This document shows positions 1 to 7,881 of a stretch of 63,321 nt of DNA, in pieces. Within the stretch, counting starts at the first letter, position 1. Every line of letters begins with the position of its first letter. A program made the translations under genes and the position numbers. The notes under the pieces were generated by a model that made no database searches, was not told where the DNA came from, and worked only from the letters and a program-made list of their open reading frames with translations. The stretch is from Lachnospiraceae bacterium (lineage in GTDB: Bacteria; Bacillota; Clostridia; Lachnospirales; Lachnospiraceae), in NCBI GenBank assembly GCA_003507655.1, contig DNUZ01000032.1, positions 1 through 63,321 on the forward strand, read 5' to 3'.

Positions 1-76
1 GGTGGGTATAGCGCAGTTGGTTAGCGCGCCAGATTGTGGCTCTGGAGGCCCAGGGTTCGAATCCCTGTATCCACCC
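1..76 (+). tRNA. tRNA-His (GTG)
   Basis: Cloverleaf with acceptor stem GTGGGTA/TATCCAC plus the extra 5' G typical of tRNA-His. The anticodon loop is centred on GTG at 36-38 and the T-arm contains GGTTCGAATCC. First of three closely spaced tRNAs; the window starts exactly at its 5' end, so upstream tRNAs may exist. Confidence 0.95.
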
Positions 77-109
77 TTGATGCGATAAGTTCAGCATCTG
101 AAGAAATGA

Positions 110-181
110 TGGGCTATCGCCAAGCGGTAAGGCACAGGACTTTGACTCCTGCATTCGCTGGTTCGAATCCAGCTAGCCCAG
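110..181 (+). tRNA. tRNA-Gln (TTG)
   Basis: Acceptor stem TGGGCTA/TAGCCCA, anticodon stem CAGGA/TCCTG with TTG at 142-144, and T-loop GTTCGAATC. Lies 33 bp after tRNA-His, probably in the same transcript. Confidence 0.95.
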
Positions 182-199
182 GTCTTACAAATTAAATAT

Positions 200-272
200 G
201 GGGTATTAGCTCAGTTGGCAGAGCACTTGACTTTTAATCAAGTTGTCCGGGGTTCGAATCCCCGATGCCTCA
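200..272 (+). tRNA. tRNA-Lys (TTT)
   Basis: Acceptor stem GGGGTAT/ATGCCTC, anticodon stem CTTGA/TCAAG with a TTT anticodon, T-loop GTTCGAATC. Last of the tRNA trio, followed at once by an intrinsic terminator. Confidence 0.95.
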
Positions 273-280
273 GTAACATG

Positions 281-311
281 GACTTACTACAGTTTTGTGG
301 TAAGTCTTTTT
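281..311 (+). terminator. Terminator of the tRNA cluster
   Basis: Stem GACTTAC/GTAAGTC with a short loop, followed by a run of T. Closes the tRNA-His/Gln/Lys transcript. Confidence 0.8.
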
Positions 312-412
312 ACATTTATTTTACCGAGTTTTTTCCAAAGCATGATAGTAACGTTTTTTCGGGCATACTATACTGAGATGTGAAAAGAAAATGAGGAAAG
401 AGAGGAAGAAAC

Positions 413-940
413 GTGCCATCTACTTATGCACATTATTGCTTTGGAAAAGCAGTTTACAAGCAGTTACCAAAAGAGATACAAAAAGAGATCAAAGCATATG
501 GTCCGCTTTACATGCCAGACCGGCGGCAGAATTTTTTGAACAGGCATGGAAGAAGGGAAAGGAGCTGTCGGCAAACCGTGGCGGATTTGCCTATCTGTAT
601 GGGTTCATCTGTCATTTTGCGTTAGACCACAGCTGTCATGGATATATTGAGGAAAAGATCCAAAAGAGCGGGGTGACGCATGCGGAGATCGAAGTAGAAT
701 TCGACCGGATGTTATTGGAAAAACACGGACACAATCCCATCACTTCGCACCTGACAAACCATATCCCGACAGATGCAACCTGTGCCGGTGTCATTGCGGA
801 ATTTTTTCCGGAAGTAACAAAGCAGGAGGTGCAGCAGGCTGTATCAGGATGCAATTCCGTTAGCAGTACAGTTGATCTGTGAATATCGGGATAAGGGACC
901 GTGTGATGAGGTATATCAGTATACCTTTGGCGTGGATTAG
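413..940 (+). pseudogene. Decayed zinc-dependent phospholipase C family gene
   Basis: Three pieces of one protein lie in alternating frames. A GTG at 413 opens a frame reading PSTYAHYCFGKAVYKQLP, typical of the N-terminus of this family. From about 520 the match moves to another frame (AYLYGFICHFALDHSCHGY, then FDRMLLEKHGHNP), which carries the His/Asp metal-binding-like residues. From about 842 to the TAG at 938 it returns to the first frame. The stretch expected between the N-terminal YGPLYM and PAAEFFEQ is largely missing. At least two frame changes plus an internal deletion make it non-functional. Family assignment is from remembered motifs; the frame changes are seen directly. Confidence 0.7.
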
Positions 941-949
941 GAGTATACG

Positions 950-1372
950 ATGGAAAAAGGGAAAATGACAAAATTAGAAAAACAATGGGTATTATATGAT
1001 GTGGGTAATTCAGCATTTGTGATGCTGGTATCCACGATCATACCGATTTATTTTAAAAATATGGCAACGGCAAGTGGAATCTCCGCAGCAAATTCAACCG
1101 CATATGGAAAAGATGTGGGCATCAGCGACAGCAGTATGCTGCTCGCGCTGCTCTTGACACAGGTGGTTGCATTTCCGTGTTCTAGCCTGTTTGGAAAATC
1201 AGCACGGAAATATGAATCGGAAAAACTGATCTCTGTCTGCATCGGTGCCTATTTTCTGATCGCGCTGATGTTTGTGCTTGGATTCATTACCTTCCAGTTT
1301 CAGCGGAGTGGCAGTTTTTACGGAAGATGGAAAACTTCAGCTTTTCCGATGTTAGGAAGAAAACCTCTATAG
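950..1372 (+). pseudogene. Truncated MFS permease (UMF1/Atg22-like)
   Basis: Encodes 140 residues starting MEKGKMTKLEKQWVLYDVGN, with the DVGNSAF-type start and first membrane spans of UMF1-family major facilitator permeases, which are normally over 400 residues. Three hydrophobic segments are visible; the reading frame then runs into unrelated sequence and stops. It follows the phospholipase remnant by 9 bp, so this stretch looks like a decaying operon. A functional short protein is unlikely. Confidence 0.65.
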
Positions 1373-1427
1373 AATTTGAATCGATAATATGGTAAAATGC
1401 ATCCAAAACAAAGACAGGAGAGCAGCT

Positions 1428-2468
1428 ATGACAGAAAAAGAGAAAATGTTAGCGGGCATGGTCTATGAAGCCGTTTTGGATGAAGATTTAAAAGAGGACC
1501 GGTTAAAGTGTAAGGATCTGTGCTTTGCAGCGAACCAGCTTCCACCATCTAAGATCAAAGAGCAGAGTGAGATCTTTGTGTCACTTTTTGCAAAGGCGGG
1601 AGAGGGCTTTTATATTACCACACCGTTCTGGTGCGATTACGGATATAATATTGAAATTGGAAAAAATTTTTACAGCAATCACAACTGTGTCATCTTAGAT
1701 TGTGCAAAAGTAACATTCGGTGACAATGTATTTGTAGGGCCGAATTGCTGCTTTGCAACGGCAGAGCATCCGTTGGATGAAACAGAGCGTAACCGTGGAC
1801 TGGAGACAGCCAGACCGATACAGGTGGGCAACAGTGTGTGGTTTGGTGCAGGTGTTACGGTCCTGCCGGGCGTTACGATCGGAGATAATGTAGTGATCGG
1901 TGCGGGAAGTATCGTGACGAAAGATATTCCATCGAATGTGGTCGCAGTGGGAAATCCGGCGCGTGTCATCCGGAGTCTGGAAAACAGTGGTCTGTATCGG
2001 ATCGTACCATTAAAAGAAGTATATGCAAAAGACATCTGCGGTTGGAAATATGAAGGAGAATATTCCGTGTACAGTTATTCTTCCTGGGAAATGGCGATCA
2101 GAAATCACTGGGAGATCGCGGATGCGAAAGTACGCGGGCAGGAGTACCGCGGAGTGCTAAATAAAGCAGGAGAACTGACAGGCTATTTTAAGATGCATCA
2201 GGATGAAAACGGCGAGGTTGAGATAGGACTGGGAATGCGGCCGGAAGAGTGTGGTCAGGGCAAAGGGGCAGACTTTGTAAAAACCATTACGGATTATGTA
2301 AAAAAACAGTATCCGGAAAGCCTTGTCTATCTGGAAGTTCGCCTATTTAATCAAAGAGCCGTGAAGTGTTATGAAAAAGCAGGCTATCAGGTGGTCTGTG
2401 AACATGACAGCATCAAACCATGGGGAACTTTCCGGTATAAAAGAATGGAGTTAAAAAAGGAGGATTAA
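1428..2468 (+). CDS. Fused sugar O-acetyltransferase / GNAT N-acetyltransferase
   Basis: 346 residues. Residues ~1-190 form a maltose/galactoside O-acetyltransferase: the Maa-type N-terminal helical region, then left-handed beta-helix hexapeptide repeats, including the region around FATAEHPLD with the active-site His, and ending VAVGNPARVIRSL. Residues ~200-346 form a GNAT fold with the acetyl-CoA loop near RPEECGQGKGADF and the C-terminal YLEVRLFNQRAVKCYEKAGY. Both halves would use acetyl-CoA. The ATG at 1428 is chosen because AGGAGA lies 6 bp upstream; an in-frame ATG at 1389 has no ribosome site. The stop overlaps that of the convergent CBS gene by 4 bp. The acceptor substrates are unknown. 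Confidence 0.85.
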   Translation: MTEKEKMLAGMVYEAVLDEDLKEDRLKCKDLCFAANQLPPSKIKEQSEIFVSLFAKAGEGFYITTPFWCDYGYNIEIGKNFYSNHNCVILDCAKVTFGDNVFVGPNCCFATAEHPLDETERNRGLETARPIQVGNSVWFGAGVTVLPGVTIGDNVVIGAGSIVTKDIPSNVVAVGNPARVIRSLENSGLYRIVPLKEVYAKDICGWKYEGEYSVYSYSSWEMAIRNHWEIADAKVRGQEYRGVLNKAGELTGYFKMHQDENGEVEIGLGMRPEECGQGKGADFVKTITDYVKKQYPESLVYLEVRLFNQRAVKCYEKAGYQVVCEHDSIKPWGTFRYKRMELKKED

Positions 2469-2863
2469 AGTTCCTTTAAAATGCTTCGGATGATATCCTG
2501 TCTGGTTACAATGCCGATAAAAAAGTTACGGTCATCCACGACAGGGATAAAGTTCTGGTTCATGGAGCGCTCTAATAACTCATCCATGGAAACATCGATT
2601 TTAACGGCAGGGTTAAAGTCCTTGCGTAGAATGTCGCTGACCTGATAATTTTCCTGTACCCGTAAGTCGTTGTTGCGGTATTCTAAGATATGCCAGAGGA
2701 AATCGCCTTCGCTGACACTTCCGACATAGGTGCCGTCTTTCGAAAGCACTGGAATGGCAGAATAGCCGTGGGCATGCATTTTTTCAATGCCCTGACGGAG
2801 CGTGTTGGTGTCATAGACAAAAGCAACTTCTGATTTATTTTTTAATAACATTAATACGTTCAT
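2465..2863 (-). CDS. CBS-domain protein
   Basis: 132 residues made almost entirely of a tandem CBS pair (a Bateman module): MHAHGYSAIPVLSKDGTYVG followed by a second unit with FIPVVDDRNFFIGIVTRQDI. Such modules usually bind adenine nucleotides and act as energy sensors, alone or with a partner. The ATG at 2863 is preferred over 2878 because GGGGGA sits 7 bp upstream of it. No membrane segment. It is the last chromosomal gene before the mobile element. Confidence 0.85.
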   Translation of the reverse strand: MNVLMLLKNKSEVAFVYDTNTLRQGIEKMHAHGYSAIPVLSKDGTYVGSVSEGDFLWHILEYRNNDLRVQENYQVSDILRKDFNPAVKIDVSMDELLERSMNQNFIPVVDDRNFFIGIVTRQDIIRSILKEL

Positions 2864-2967
2864 TATTTGTTCCCCCATAAACTACATATTGACGTTCCTA
2901 GTGTATGGCATTTTCTGACATTTTTCAACTGCTTTGCAACAGTTATAAGAAACTTTTAAGGAAGTTT

Positions 2968-2983
2968 AGAGTTGGTTTAGAAT
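2968..2983 (+). repeat. Left 16 bp direct repeat flanking the element
   Basis: AGAGTTGGTTTAGAAT, identical to 34055-34070. It sits one base outside the left terminal inverted repeat, while the right copy directly abuts the right one. Interpreted as a target-site duplication. Confidence 0.85.
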
Positions 2984-2984
2984 G

Positions 2985-3009
2985 GTAAGTTTTATAATTA
3001 AATGCGAAA
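2985..3009 (+). repeat. Left terminal inverted repeat
   Basis: About 25 bp, pairing with 34030-34054. The inner 13 bases ATTAAATGCGAAA match perfectly, and the outer part begins GTAA at both ends. It contains an inward-facing TATAAT (2993-2998). Confidence 0.8.
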
Positions 3010-3044
3010 AGAGATATATCAAGCTCTTTCGCATTTATTTTTTT
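2999..3044 (+). terminator. Intrinsic terminator built from the left inverted repeat
   Basis: TAAATGCGAAAAGAG pairs with CTCTTTCGCATTTA (3026-3039), followed by seven or more T. The left arm is the inner half of the terminal inverted repeat. It would stop transcription crossing the left border. Confidence 0.75.
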
Positions 3045-3079
3045 ACCCTAAAAGAAGAAATTTTGTAGGAGGAGATTAG

Positions 3080-3274
3080 TTGAGACGATACAAGAGATTG
3101 AAGATTGAAGATAGAAAAATAATAGAAAAGATGCTATTGGATGGAAGAGATGTAAAAGATATAGCGAAAGCGACAGGAGTGCATATAGCCACTGTTTATA
3201 GAGAGTTAAAAAGAGGAAACGAATTAGGTGGATATTCGGCAGAAAAGGCACAGCATGAACTAAAAAGAGGATGA
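3080..3274 (+). CDS. Orphan IS30-type helix-turn-helix protein
   Basis: 64 residues, TTG start with AGGAGGAG 5-6 bp upstream. It consists of the HTH_38-type DNA-binding domain found at the N-terminus of IS30 transposases (VKDIAKATGVHIATVYRELK) and then stops. It aligns over ~45 residues with the start of the full transposase at the other end of the element, but differs at many positions, so it is not a recent truncated copy. With a good ribosome site and a start-stop overlap with the next gene, it looks like a real small protein, probably binding the inverted repeats or the local promoter. Regulation of transposition is inference. Confidence 0.7.
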   Translation: MRRYKRLKIEDRKIIEKMLLDGRDVKDIAKATGVHIATVYRELKRGNELGGYSAEKAQHELKRG

Positions 3275-3279
3275 TAGTA

Positions 3280-4335
3280 ATGGAAAATATAAAAGTGCAA
3301 CCAGTGTATGGCATGTTAAATTTAAGAGCGGAGAGAGAATTAGCAACTAGTTCTTATGAGTATATCTTAAAAGATATTAAAGACATTAAAAATAATTATA
3401 TACGGTTCGGATTTCATCTTTGGGAGTGTCAGAGCATGAAATATTATGAGGATTTTGGCTATGATAATTTTTATGATTTTGTAGATGCAAATTTTCATAT
3501 GGATAAGTCCGCAGTATCTCGGTGTATAAATGTCTTTTTAAAATTTTCACGAAGAACAGAGAATGATTTGCCGCAAATGTTTGTAGATGATTCGTATTCA
3601 AAATATAGTTATTCACAACTGTGTGAAATGCTTCCTATGGATGAAGAGCAGATCAAACAGATAAAACCGGAAATGACAATAGCAGCAATCCGTGAAAAGA
3701 AAAAAGAATGGAAATTTGATAAAAGACCTGTTGCGACATCACAACAAAAGTCAGCCATGAAAAAGGATGGATTTTGTGATAAAGAACCAGAGGTACTCTG
3801 CAATATAGAGAATGTTATGAAAAAACATTTTATAAAAGGGGGAAATATAATAGGATGTGCAGGGTGTTGTGCAGTATGTATGAATGTTAAAAAGTGTGTA
3901 CATGCATGTGGAACTGCAATTCGTAGTATAAAAAATAGAATTGGGCAGCTAGGATATGAGCAGGAAAATGTTGAAGTAGTTGAAGATATAGAATATCTGG
4001 AATTAGAACCTACTGATAAATGTGAGCAGGAACTTCCAATATTAAAGAATGATAATGAACGAAAAGACTTTATTGCACAGTATCCGCAATGGAATATCTG
4101 GATTGATATACCACAAACGGGAGAAAGATATTGGAAATATCAATTAGCAAATGGTGTAGGATTGGTAGTAAAAGCAACTCTGCGGTTTGAATATATGGGA
4201 TATAAGCAAGGGTATGCAAAAGAACGTAGCTTTGGCTCAGAAGAGTATTATATTTTTGAAGGAGATAAGACTGCAACAGAAGCAAAGACAAATCGAAGCA
4301 TGATGATACAGTATTTAAAAGAGTATCAGAAATGA
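3280..4335 (+). CDS. Putative DNA-binding regulatory protein with a cysteine cluster
   Basis: ~351 residues. The N-terminal ~110 residues (LWECQSMKYYEDFGYDNFYD, then SAVSRCINVF) resemble the helical, HTH-containing region of plasmid and phage proteins that end in an assortment of other domains. Around residues 185-215 there is a dense cysteine cluster (GCAGCCAVC, then C and HAC), likely a zinc site. The C-terminus has a compact mixed alpha/beta region. A start at 3271 (overlapping the preceding stop) is also possible; 3280 is better spaced from GAGG. I do not recognise a named family. Position suggests element regulation or maintenance. Confidence 0.65.
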   Translation: MENIKVQPVYGMLNLRAERELATSSYEYILKDIKDIKNNYIRFGFHLWECQSMKYYEDFGYDNFYDFVDANFHMDKSAVSRCINVFLKFSRRTENDLPQMFVDDSYSKYSYSQLCEMLPMDEEQIKQIKPEMTIAAIREKKKEWKFDKRPVATSQQKSAMKKDGFCDKEPEVLCNIENVMKKHFIKGGNIIGCAGCCAVCMNVKKCVHACGTAIRSIKNRIGQLGYEQENVEVVEDIEYLELEPTDKCEQELPILKNDNERKDFIAQYPQWNIWIDIPQTGERYWKYQLANGVGLVVKATLRFEYMGYKQGYAKERSFGSEEYYIFEGDKTATEAKTNRSMMIQYLKEYQK

Positions 4336-4409
4336 TACATTACCTGTTCCGGTAGGAGTGAGACCGTAGCATCAAAGCAGGACAGGTATTTGGCTGAATA
4401 GCCATAATA

Positions 4410-4438
4410 AAACCGGCACGGCTGGCACCGTACCGGCT
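4410..4438 (+). terminator. GC-rich hairpin after the cysteine-cluster gene
   Basis: AACCGGCACGG pairs imperfectly with CCGTACCGGCTT. Lies ~75 bp after the stop; the short T run makes termination plausible but not certain. Confidence 0.5.
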
Positions 4439-4440
4439 TT

Positions 4441-4706
4441 GGGAAACATCAGAAATGCTCCCATTGAATATTGAAACATATTTAGTTTAAAGCATTTCTG
4501 ATAGAAATTCAATCGAATTTCAATATTCCCGAACAAATTGAACCTTGGAAATTAAATGAGCGTGCCGGAGAGATACGGGTATTTCCCAGATAACGGACAG
4601 GGGAGCTGTCAAGGAAATATGTGAGAACAACATGCAGACCGAATAAAGGGATGATGCATAGGAACTGGAACGGATGAAACGCCAATAAAGGAAAAAGGAG
4701 GGATAA
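4441..4706 (+). other. Non-coding region with interlocking inverted repeats
   Basis: No gene is seen between 4336 and about 4707. Three perfect inverted repeats are interleaved: ATCAGAAATGCT (4448-4459) with 4491-4502; GAATATTGAAA (4466-4476) with 4518-4528; and GAAATTC/GAATTTC inside 4504-4521. Because the first two cross each other they cannot all form at once as simple stems, which suggests a pseudoknot or alternative folds. Could be a structured leader RNA or a DNA-processing site. Confidence 0.45.
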
Positions 4707-4932
4707 TTGAATAAATAATTTTGAAAGATTTGATTCTCAATATGGGAATCTGCAGAAAGAATATAATGAGTGGCGTAGCAAAATGGAAAAAGTAAATGCC
4801 GAAAAAACCGTTTGTTTTATTGAGTGTGGATTTGTAGAAGCAAGAGAAAGTTTTTCGGAATACTGTAATCTTAAAGAAACAATTCCATTTGATATTATGC
4901 TGCATTATGAAAATTGTTACCCTGAAAATTAG
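4707..4932 (+). pseudogene. Small ORF broken at its first codons
   Basis: A strong site GGAGGG (4698-4702) precedes TTG at 4707, which after two codons hits TAA. The adjacent frame is open from 4711 to TAG 4930-4932 for 73 codons (NFERFDSQYGNLQKEYNEWR...). Removing one A from the AATAAATAAT run would join start and body. Either a frameshift mutation or a sequence error. Soluble, no known domain. Confidence 0.45.
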
Positions 4933-5049
4933 CAGTACATAAAGGAGGAGTATATGAATGGTGGCAGTATACAGAACCATAGTCGTGATAGTCCATAAAC
5001 GTAACAGAAATCATATGACTTTGTAAATAGCAGGATAGGAGAAATAAGT

Positions 5050-5223
5050 GTGAGAGTTTGGATTGAAGAACATGGTGGAGCCATTATTACTGGTGCATTT
5101 GTGATAGTTCTTATTGTAGCTGTTACTGCATGGGGAAAAACAGATGCAGGTCAGACGATGTTTACCGGATTAATGGACAAATTCGCAGCATCGGCTACGG
5201 CAGCAGCCGGTTTTGGGGATTAA
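5050..5223 (+). CDS. 57-residue pilin-like membrane protein (candidate major pilin)
   Basis: GTG start with AGGAGA upstream. After a short polar N-terminus (RVWIEEHGGAI) comes one hydrophobic span (ITGAFVIVLIVAVTAW) and a small Gly/Ala-rich tail (ATAAAGFGD). Its size and layout match Flp-type pilins, and it sits just before the CpaF-like ATPase. Its own intrinsic terminator follows 13 bp after the stop, as for pilin genes needing more transcript than downstream machinery. Pilin identity is inference; no prepilin peptidase is encoded in the window. Confidence 0.6.
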   Translation: MRVWIEEHGGAIITGAFVIVLIVAVTAWGKTDAGQTMFTGLMDKFAASATAAAGFGD

Positions 5224-5235
5224 CATCAAATTGTG

Positions 5236-5263
5236 GCAGGATTCCATAGGAGTCCTGCTTTTT
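5236..5263 (+). terminator. Terminator after the small pilin-like gene
   Basis: GCAGGA...TCCTGC hairpin followed by TTTTT. Partial read-through would set a high pilin-to-machinery ratio. Confidence 0.7.
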
Positions 5264-5308
5264 AAATAGTAGAAAGGAGGCAGGACATAGTTTTGTTCTG
5301 AAAATGTA

Positions 5309-6409
5309 ATGGAAAGAAAGCAAAAAGAATTATCAGATCTGCAGTATGGTCCTTTTTTAGAGTTTATAAAAGATGATCTTATTACAGATGTTGATTACAA
5401 TGGAAAAGAATTGTGGGTCAGAGATACGAATAATGCCAGATGTAAAGTAGTGAATTCAAACATAACCAATCAGATCACCGAAAAATTTATTGAGGATTTT
5501 TCGATTAATGTGGCAACTTTGATAGGAAAGAATTTTACGCCTACAGATAATAATGTGATTGAAGCAGAGACAGGTACTCTTCGTATTACAATTATTCATA
5601 GTTCCATAGCAATGACAGGAACTTGTATCTGCATTCGAAAAACACCACCGGTACAAAGGATTACCGTAGAATCTGCAATTGAAAATCATTATTGTGAAGA
5701 AAAAGTATTATATTTGTTGGCAAATTGTGTCAGGGCAAAATTAAATATGGTATTTTGTGGGGAACCGGGAGTTGGAAAAACGGAATGTGCTAAATTTTTA
5801 ACATCATTTATACCTAAAGAAGAGAAAGTAGTAACGGTGGAAGATACCAGTGAAATTCATTATAGAGAAATTAATCCCGGAAAAGATTGCGTAGAGTTAC
5901 ACGTTAATGAATATTTTTCCTATAAAAAAGCAATGTGTACGGTGTTGCGTATGATGCCGAACCGTGTCATGCTTTCGGAAGCACGTTCTGTAGAATCAGA
6001 ACAATTAGTGGAATGTTGGATAGCAGGAATCACAGGATTTGCAACACTTCATACAGATGATATAAGAAAGATTCCGGATCGAATTTTAAGTATGATGCCA
6101 ACGAGAGAAGATGCTGATCGACTGGAAAATGATGTCTATACAGGATTAAATGTTGGAATTCTATTAGACATGCGTTTAAACGAAGTTTCAGGAAAGCAGG
6201 AAAGGTATATCCGACAGGTAGGTTTTTTTGATAGAGATATAAAACATAATAAAAATGGATGTGTTATGGCAGTATATCAGGGAAAATTGATGGAAGATAT
6301 GATACCTGAATATATACGGGAAAAGATGCATAAAGCAGGTATTGAAAATCCGTTTTTTAATAAGGATGTGTATGATATCTTATGTCACGACAAAGAAAAA
6401 CCATTCTAA
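5309..6409 (+). CDS. CpaF/TadA-type secretion ATPase
   Basis: 366 residues, cytoplasmic. Member of the type II/IV secretion ATPase family that powers Tad pili. Walker A GEPGVGKTE at residues 151-159; aspartate-box-like region EDTSEIHY; HVNEYFSYKKAM with the following MPNRVMLSEARS resembling the Walker B/Arg segment; ATLHTDD as the His box. Shorter than typical CpaF (~430), mostly at the N-terminus. The strong ribosome site at 5273-5280 is ~28 bp from the ATG, and an ATG-TAA minimal ORF (5304-5309) overlaps the start, so initiation may be weak. Expected partner: the TadB/C-like protein downstream. Confidence 0.85.
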   Translation: MERKQKELSDLQYGPFLEFIKDDLITDVDYNGKELWVRDTNNARCKVVNSNITNQITEKFIEDFSINVATLIGKNFTPTDNNVIEAETGTLRITIIHSSIAMTGTCICIRKTPPVQRITVESAIENHYCEEKVLYLLANCVRAKLNMVFCGEPGVGKTECAKFLTSFIPKEEKVVTVEDTSEIHYREINPGKDCVELHVNEYFSYKKAMCTVLRMMPNRVMLSEARSVESEQLVECWIAGITGFATLHTDDIRKIPDRILSMMPTREDADRLENDVYTGLNVGILLDMRLNEVSGKQERYIRQVGFFDRDIKHNKNGCVMAVYQGKLMEDMIPEYIREKMHKAGIENPFFNKDVYDILCHDKEKPF

Positions 6410-6436
6410 AAGATCATAAAATGGAAGGAGAAAAGT

Positions 6437-7852
6437 TTGAAAGATTTGTTTACATTTAAAAATCTGTGTATATCTATATTTAGTGGACTTTTTTTAGCAG
6501 GTGTATGCAGGTTGGGAATTATTTTTGGAGTGATAACAGCCATTGTAATCTTTCTTATGGTTCCAGGATTTATTAAATACATCAGACAAGAAAAAGAATA
6601 TTATCAGCGTTTTACAGATGCATGTATCTATATGGAACAGATGGAAGGTTCTTATCGTCAGAAGAAAAATATTCGTGAAGCGTTAGTGGACACAGAGGAA
6701 CTTTTTAAACAGGGAGATATGAAGGAAGCCTTAAAACAGGCAGTGGCAGAATTTATTGAAGAAAATACCGGAGCAGATACAGCGAAGAATGCATTACATA
6801 TTATTGAAAAGTCTTATGGATGTGAACAGATGGAACTTTTCCATGATTTTCTTTTGAAAAATACGGCTCAGGGAGGAGATTGTGAAGAACCAATAGAGCT
6901 GATCGAAAAAAGAAGAAACGCTTGGGTGAGTGCAACGGAACAATGCAGAAGTAAAAAAAAGAGTATGTTGTTTTCCGTTGTTATTTCATTTGTTACCCTG
7001 TTTGCCGTATCTGAGGCAATGGTATTATTTCTTCCAGAAGAAATGAATATTATGATGCTCCCGGTTGAACGTGGACTGGTTGTTTTAAATGTATTATTTT
7101 TATTACTATTAGCAAGGGGTGTCCTAAAAAAGAATGCAACGGATTGGCTGGTGTCTAGTTCGCAGCGTGATAAAAATAAAATTAATAGAGATTACATGGA
7201 ACTCGAACAATGGGATATAAAAAAAGAACGGATAACCAGTTTGAAATGGTCAGTATTCCCAATGGCAGTTATGGTTATTGCATATTTTTTGACAAACTCT
7301 TTTGTATGTTTTGCTGTTGGTTTTCCGATCGTGTTTTTGTTCTTAAATCAGCATATTTTAAACCGTTATCTTCTGAAAAAAAGATTGAAAAGGGAAATTG
7401 AAAGGGATTATCCTAAGTGGCTTTTAAGTGTCATATTGTTCATGCAAAAGGAGAGTGTACAGGGAGCAATTTTAAAATCTATAGAAGATGCACCAAATGT
7501 TTTGGCTTATCCATTAGAACAGTTTAGGAAAACCATTCAGGAAAAGCCAGGAGAGTCAGATGCTTACTTTCAGTTCTTGATGGATTATGATGTGCCTAAA
7601 GTACATGAAAGCATGAAAATACTTTATTCCATTTCCAAAGGACTTGGAGGTGATCAGGAAAAACAGATGTATCAGATCATAGATAAGAACAATGCTATGA
7701 CAATACGAAGTGAAGAGATTAAAAATGATAATAGAATTGCAGGAATGATGGGATATTTGTTTTATCCGATATTTCCAACCGGATTTAAGATGGTGGCTGA
7801 TCTGGTATTGATATTAATGATGGTATATAAAAGTATGGGAAATGTCTTTTAA
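6437..7852 (+). CDS. TadB/TadC-like pilus membrane platform protein
   Basis: 471 residues, TTG start with AAGGAG at good spacing. Hydrophobic spans lie near residues 13-45, 178-205, 215-228, 268-305 and at the C-terminus (GMMGYLFYPIFPTGFKMVADLVLI). The C-terminal half carries a T2SSF-like cytoplasmic helical domain. This is the arrangement of the inner-membrane platform that TadB and TadC form; one gene seems to serve here instead of two. It lies 27 bp after the ATPase, in the same operon. Family assignment rests on topology and context. Confidence 0.65.
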   Translation: MKDLFTFKNLCISIFSGLFLAGVCRLGIIFGVITAIVIFLMVPGFIKYIRQEKEYYQRFTDACIYMEQMEGSYRQKKNIREALVDTEELFKQGDMKEALKQAVAEFIEENTGADTAKNALHIIEKSYGCEQMELFHDFLLKNTAQGGDCEEPIELIEKRRNAWVSATEQCRSKKKSMLFSVVISFVTLFAVSEAMVLFLPEEMNIMMLPVERGLVVLNVLFLLLLARGVLKKNATDWLVSSSQRDKNKINRDYMELEQWDIKKERITSLKWSVFPMAVMVIAYFLTNSFVCFAVGFPIVFLFLNQHILNRYLLKKRLKREIERDYPKWLLSVILFMQKESVQGAILKSIEDAPNVLAYPLEQFRKTIQEKPGESDAYFQFLMDYDVPKVHESMKILYSISKGLGGDQEKQMYQIIDKNNAMTIRSEEIKNDNRIAGMMGYLFYPIFPTGFKMVADLVLILMMVYKSMGNVF

Positions 7853-7881
7853 CTGTAGTAGAGAGAGGAGATAAAAAAGTC

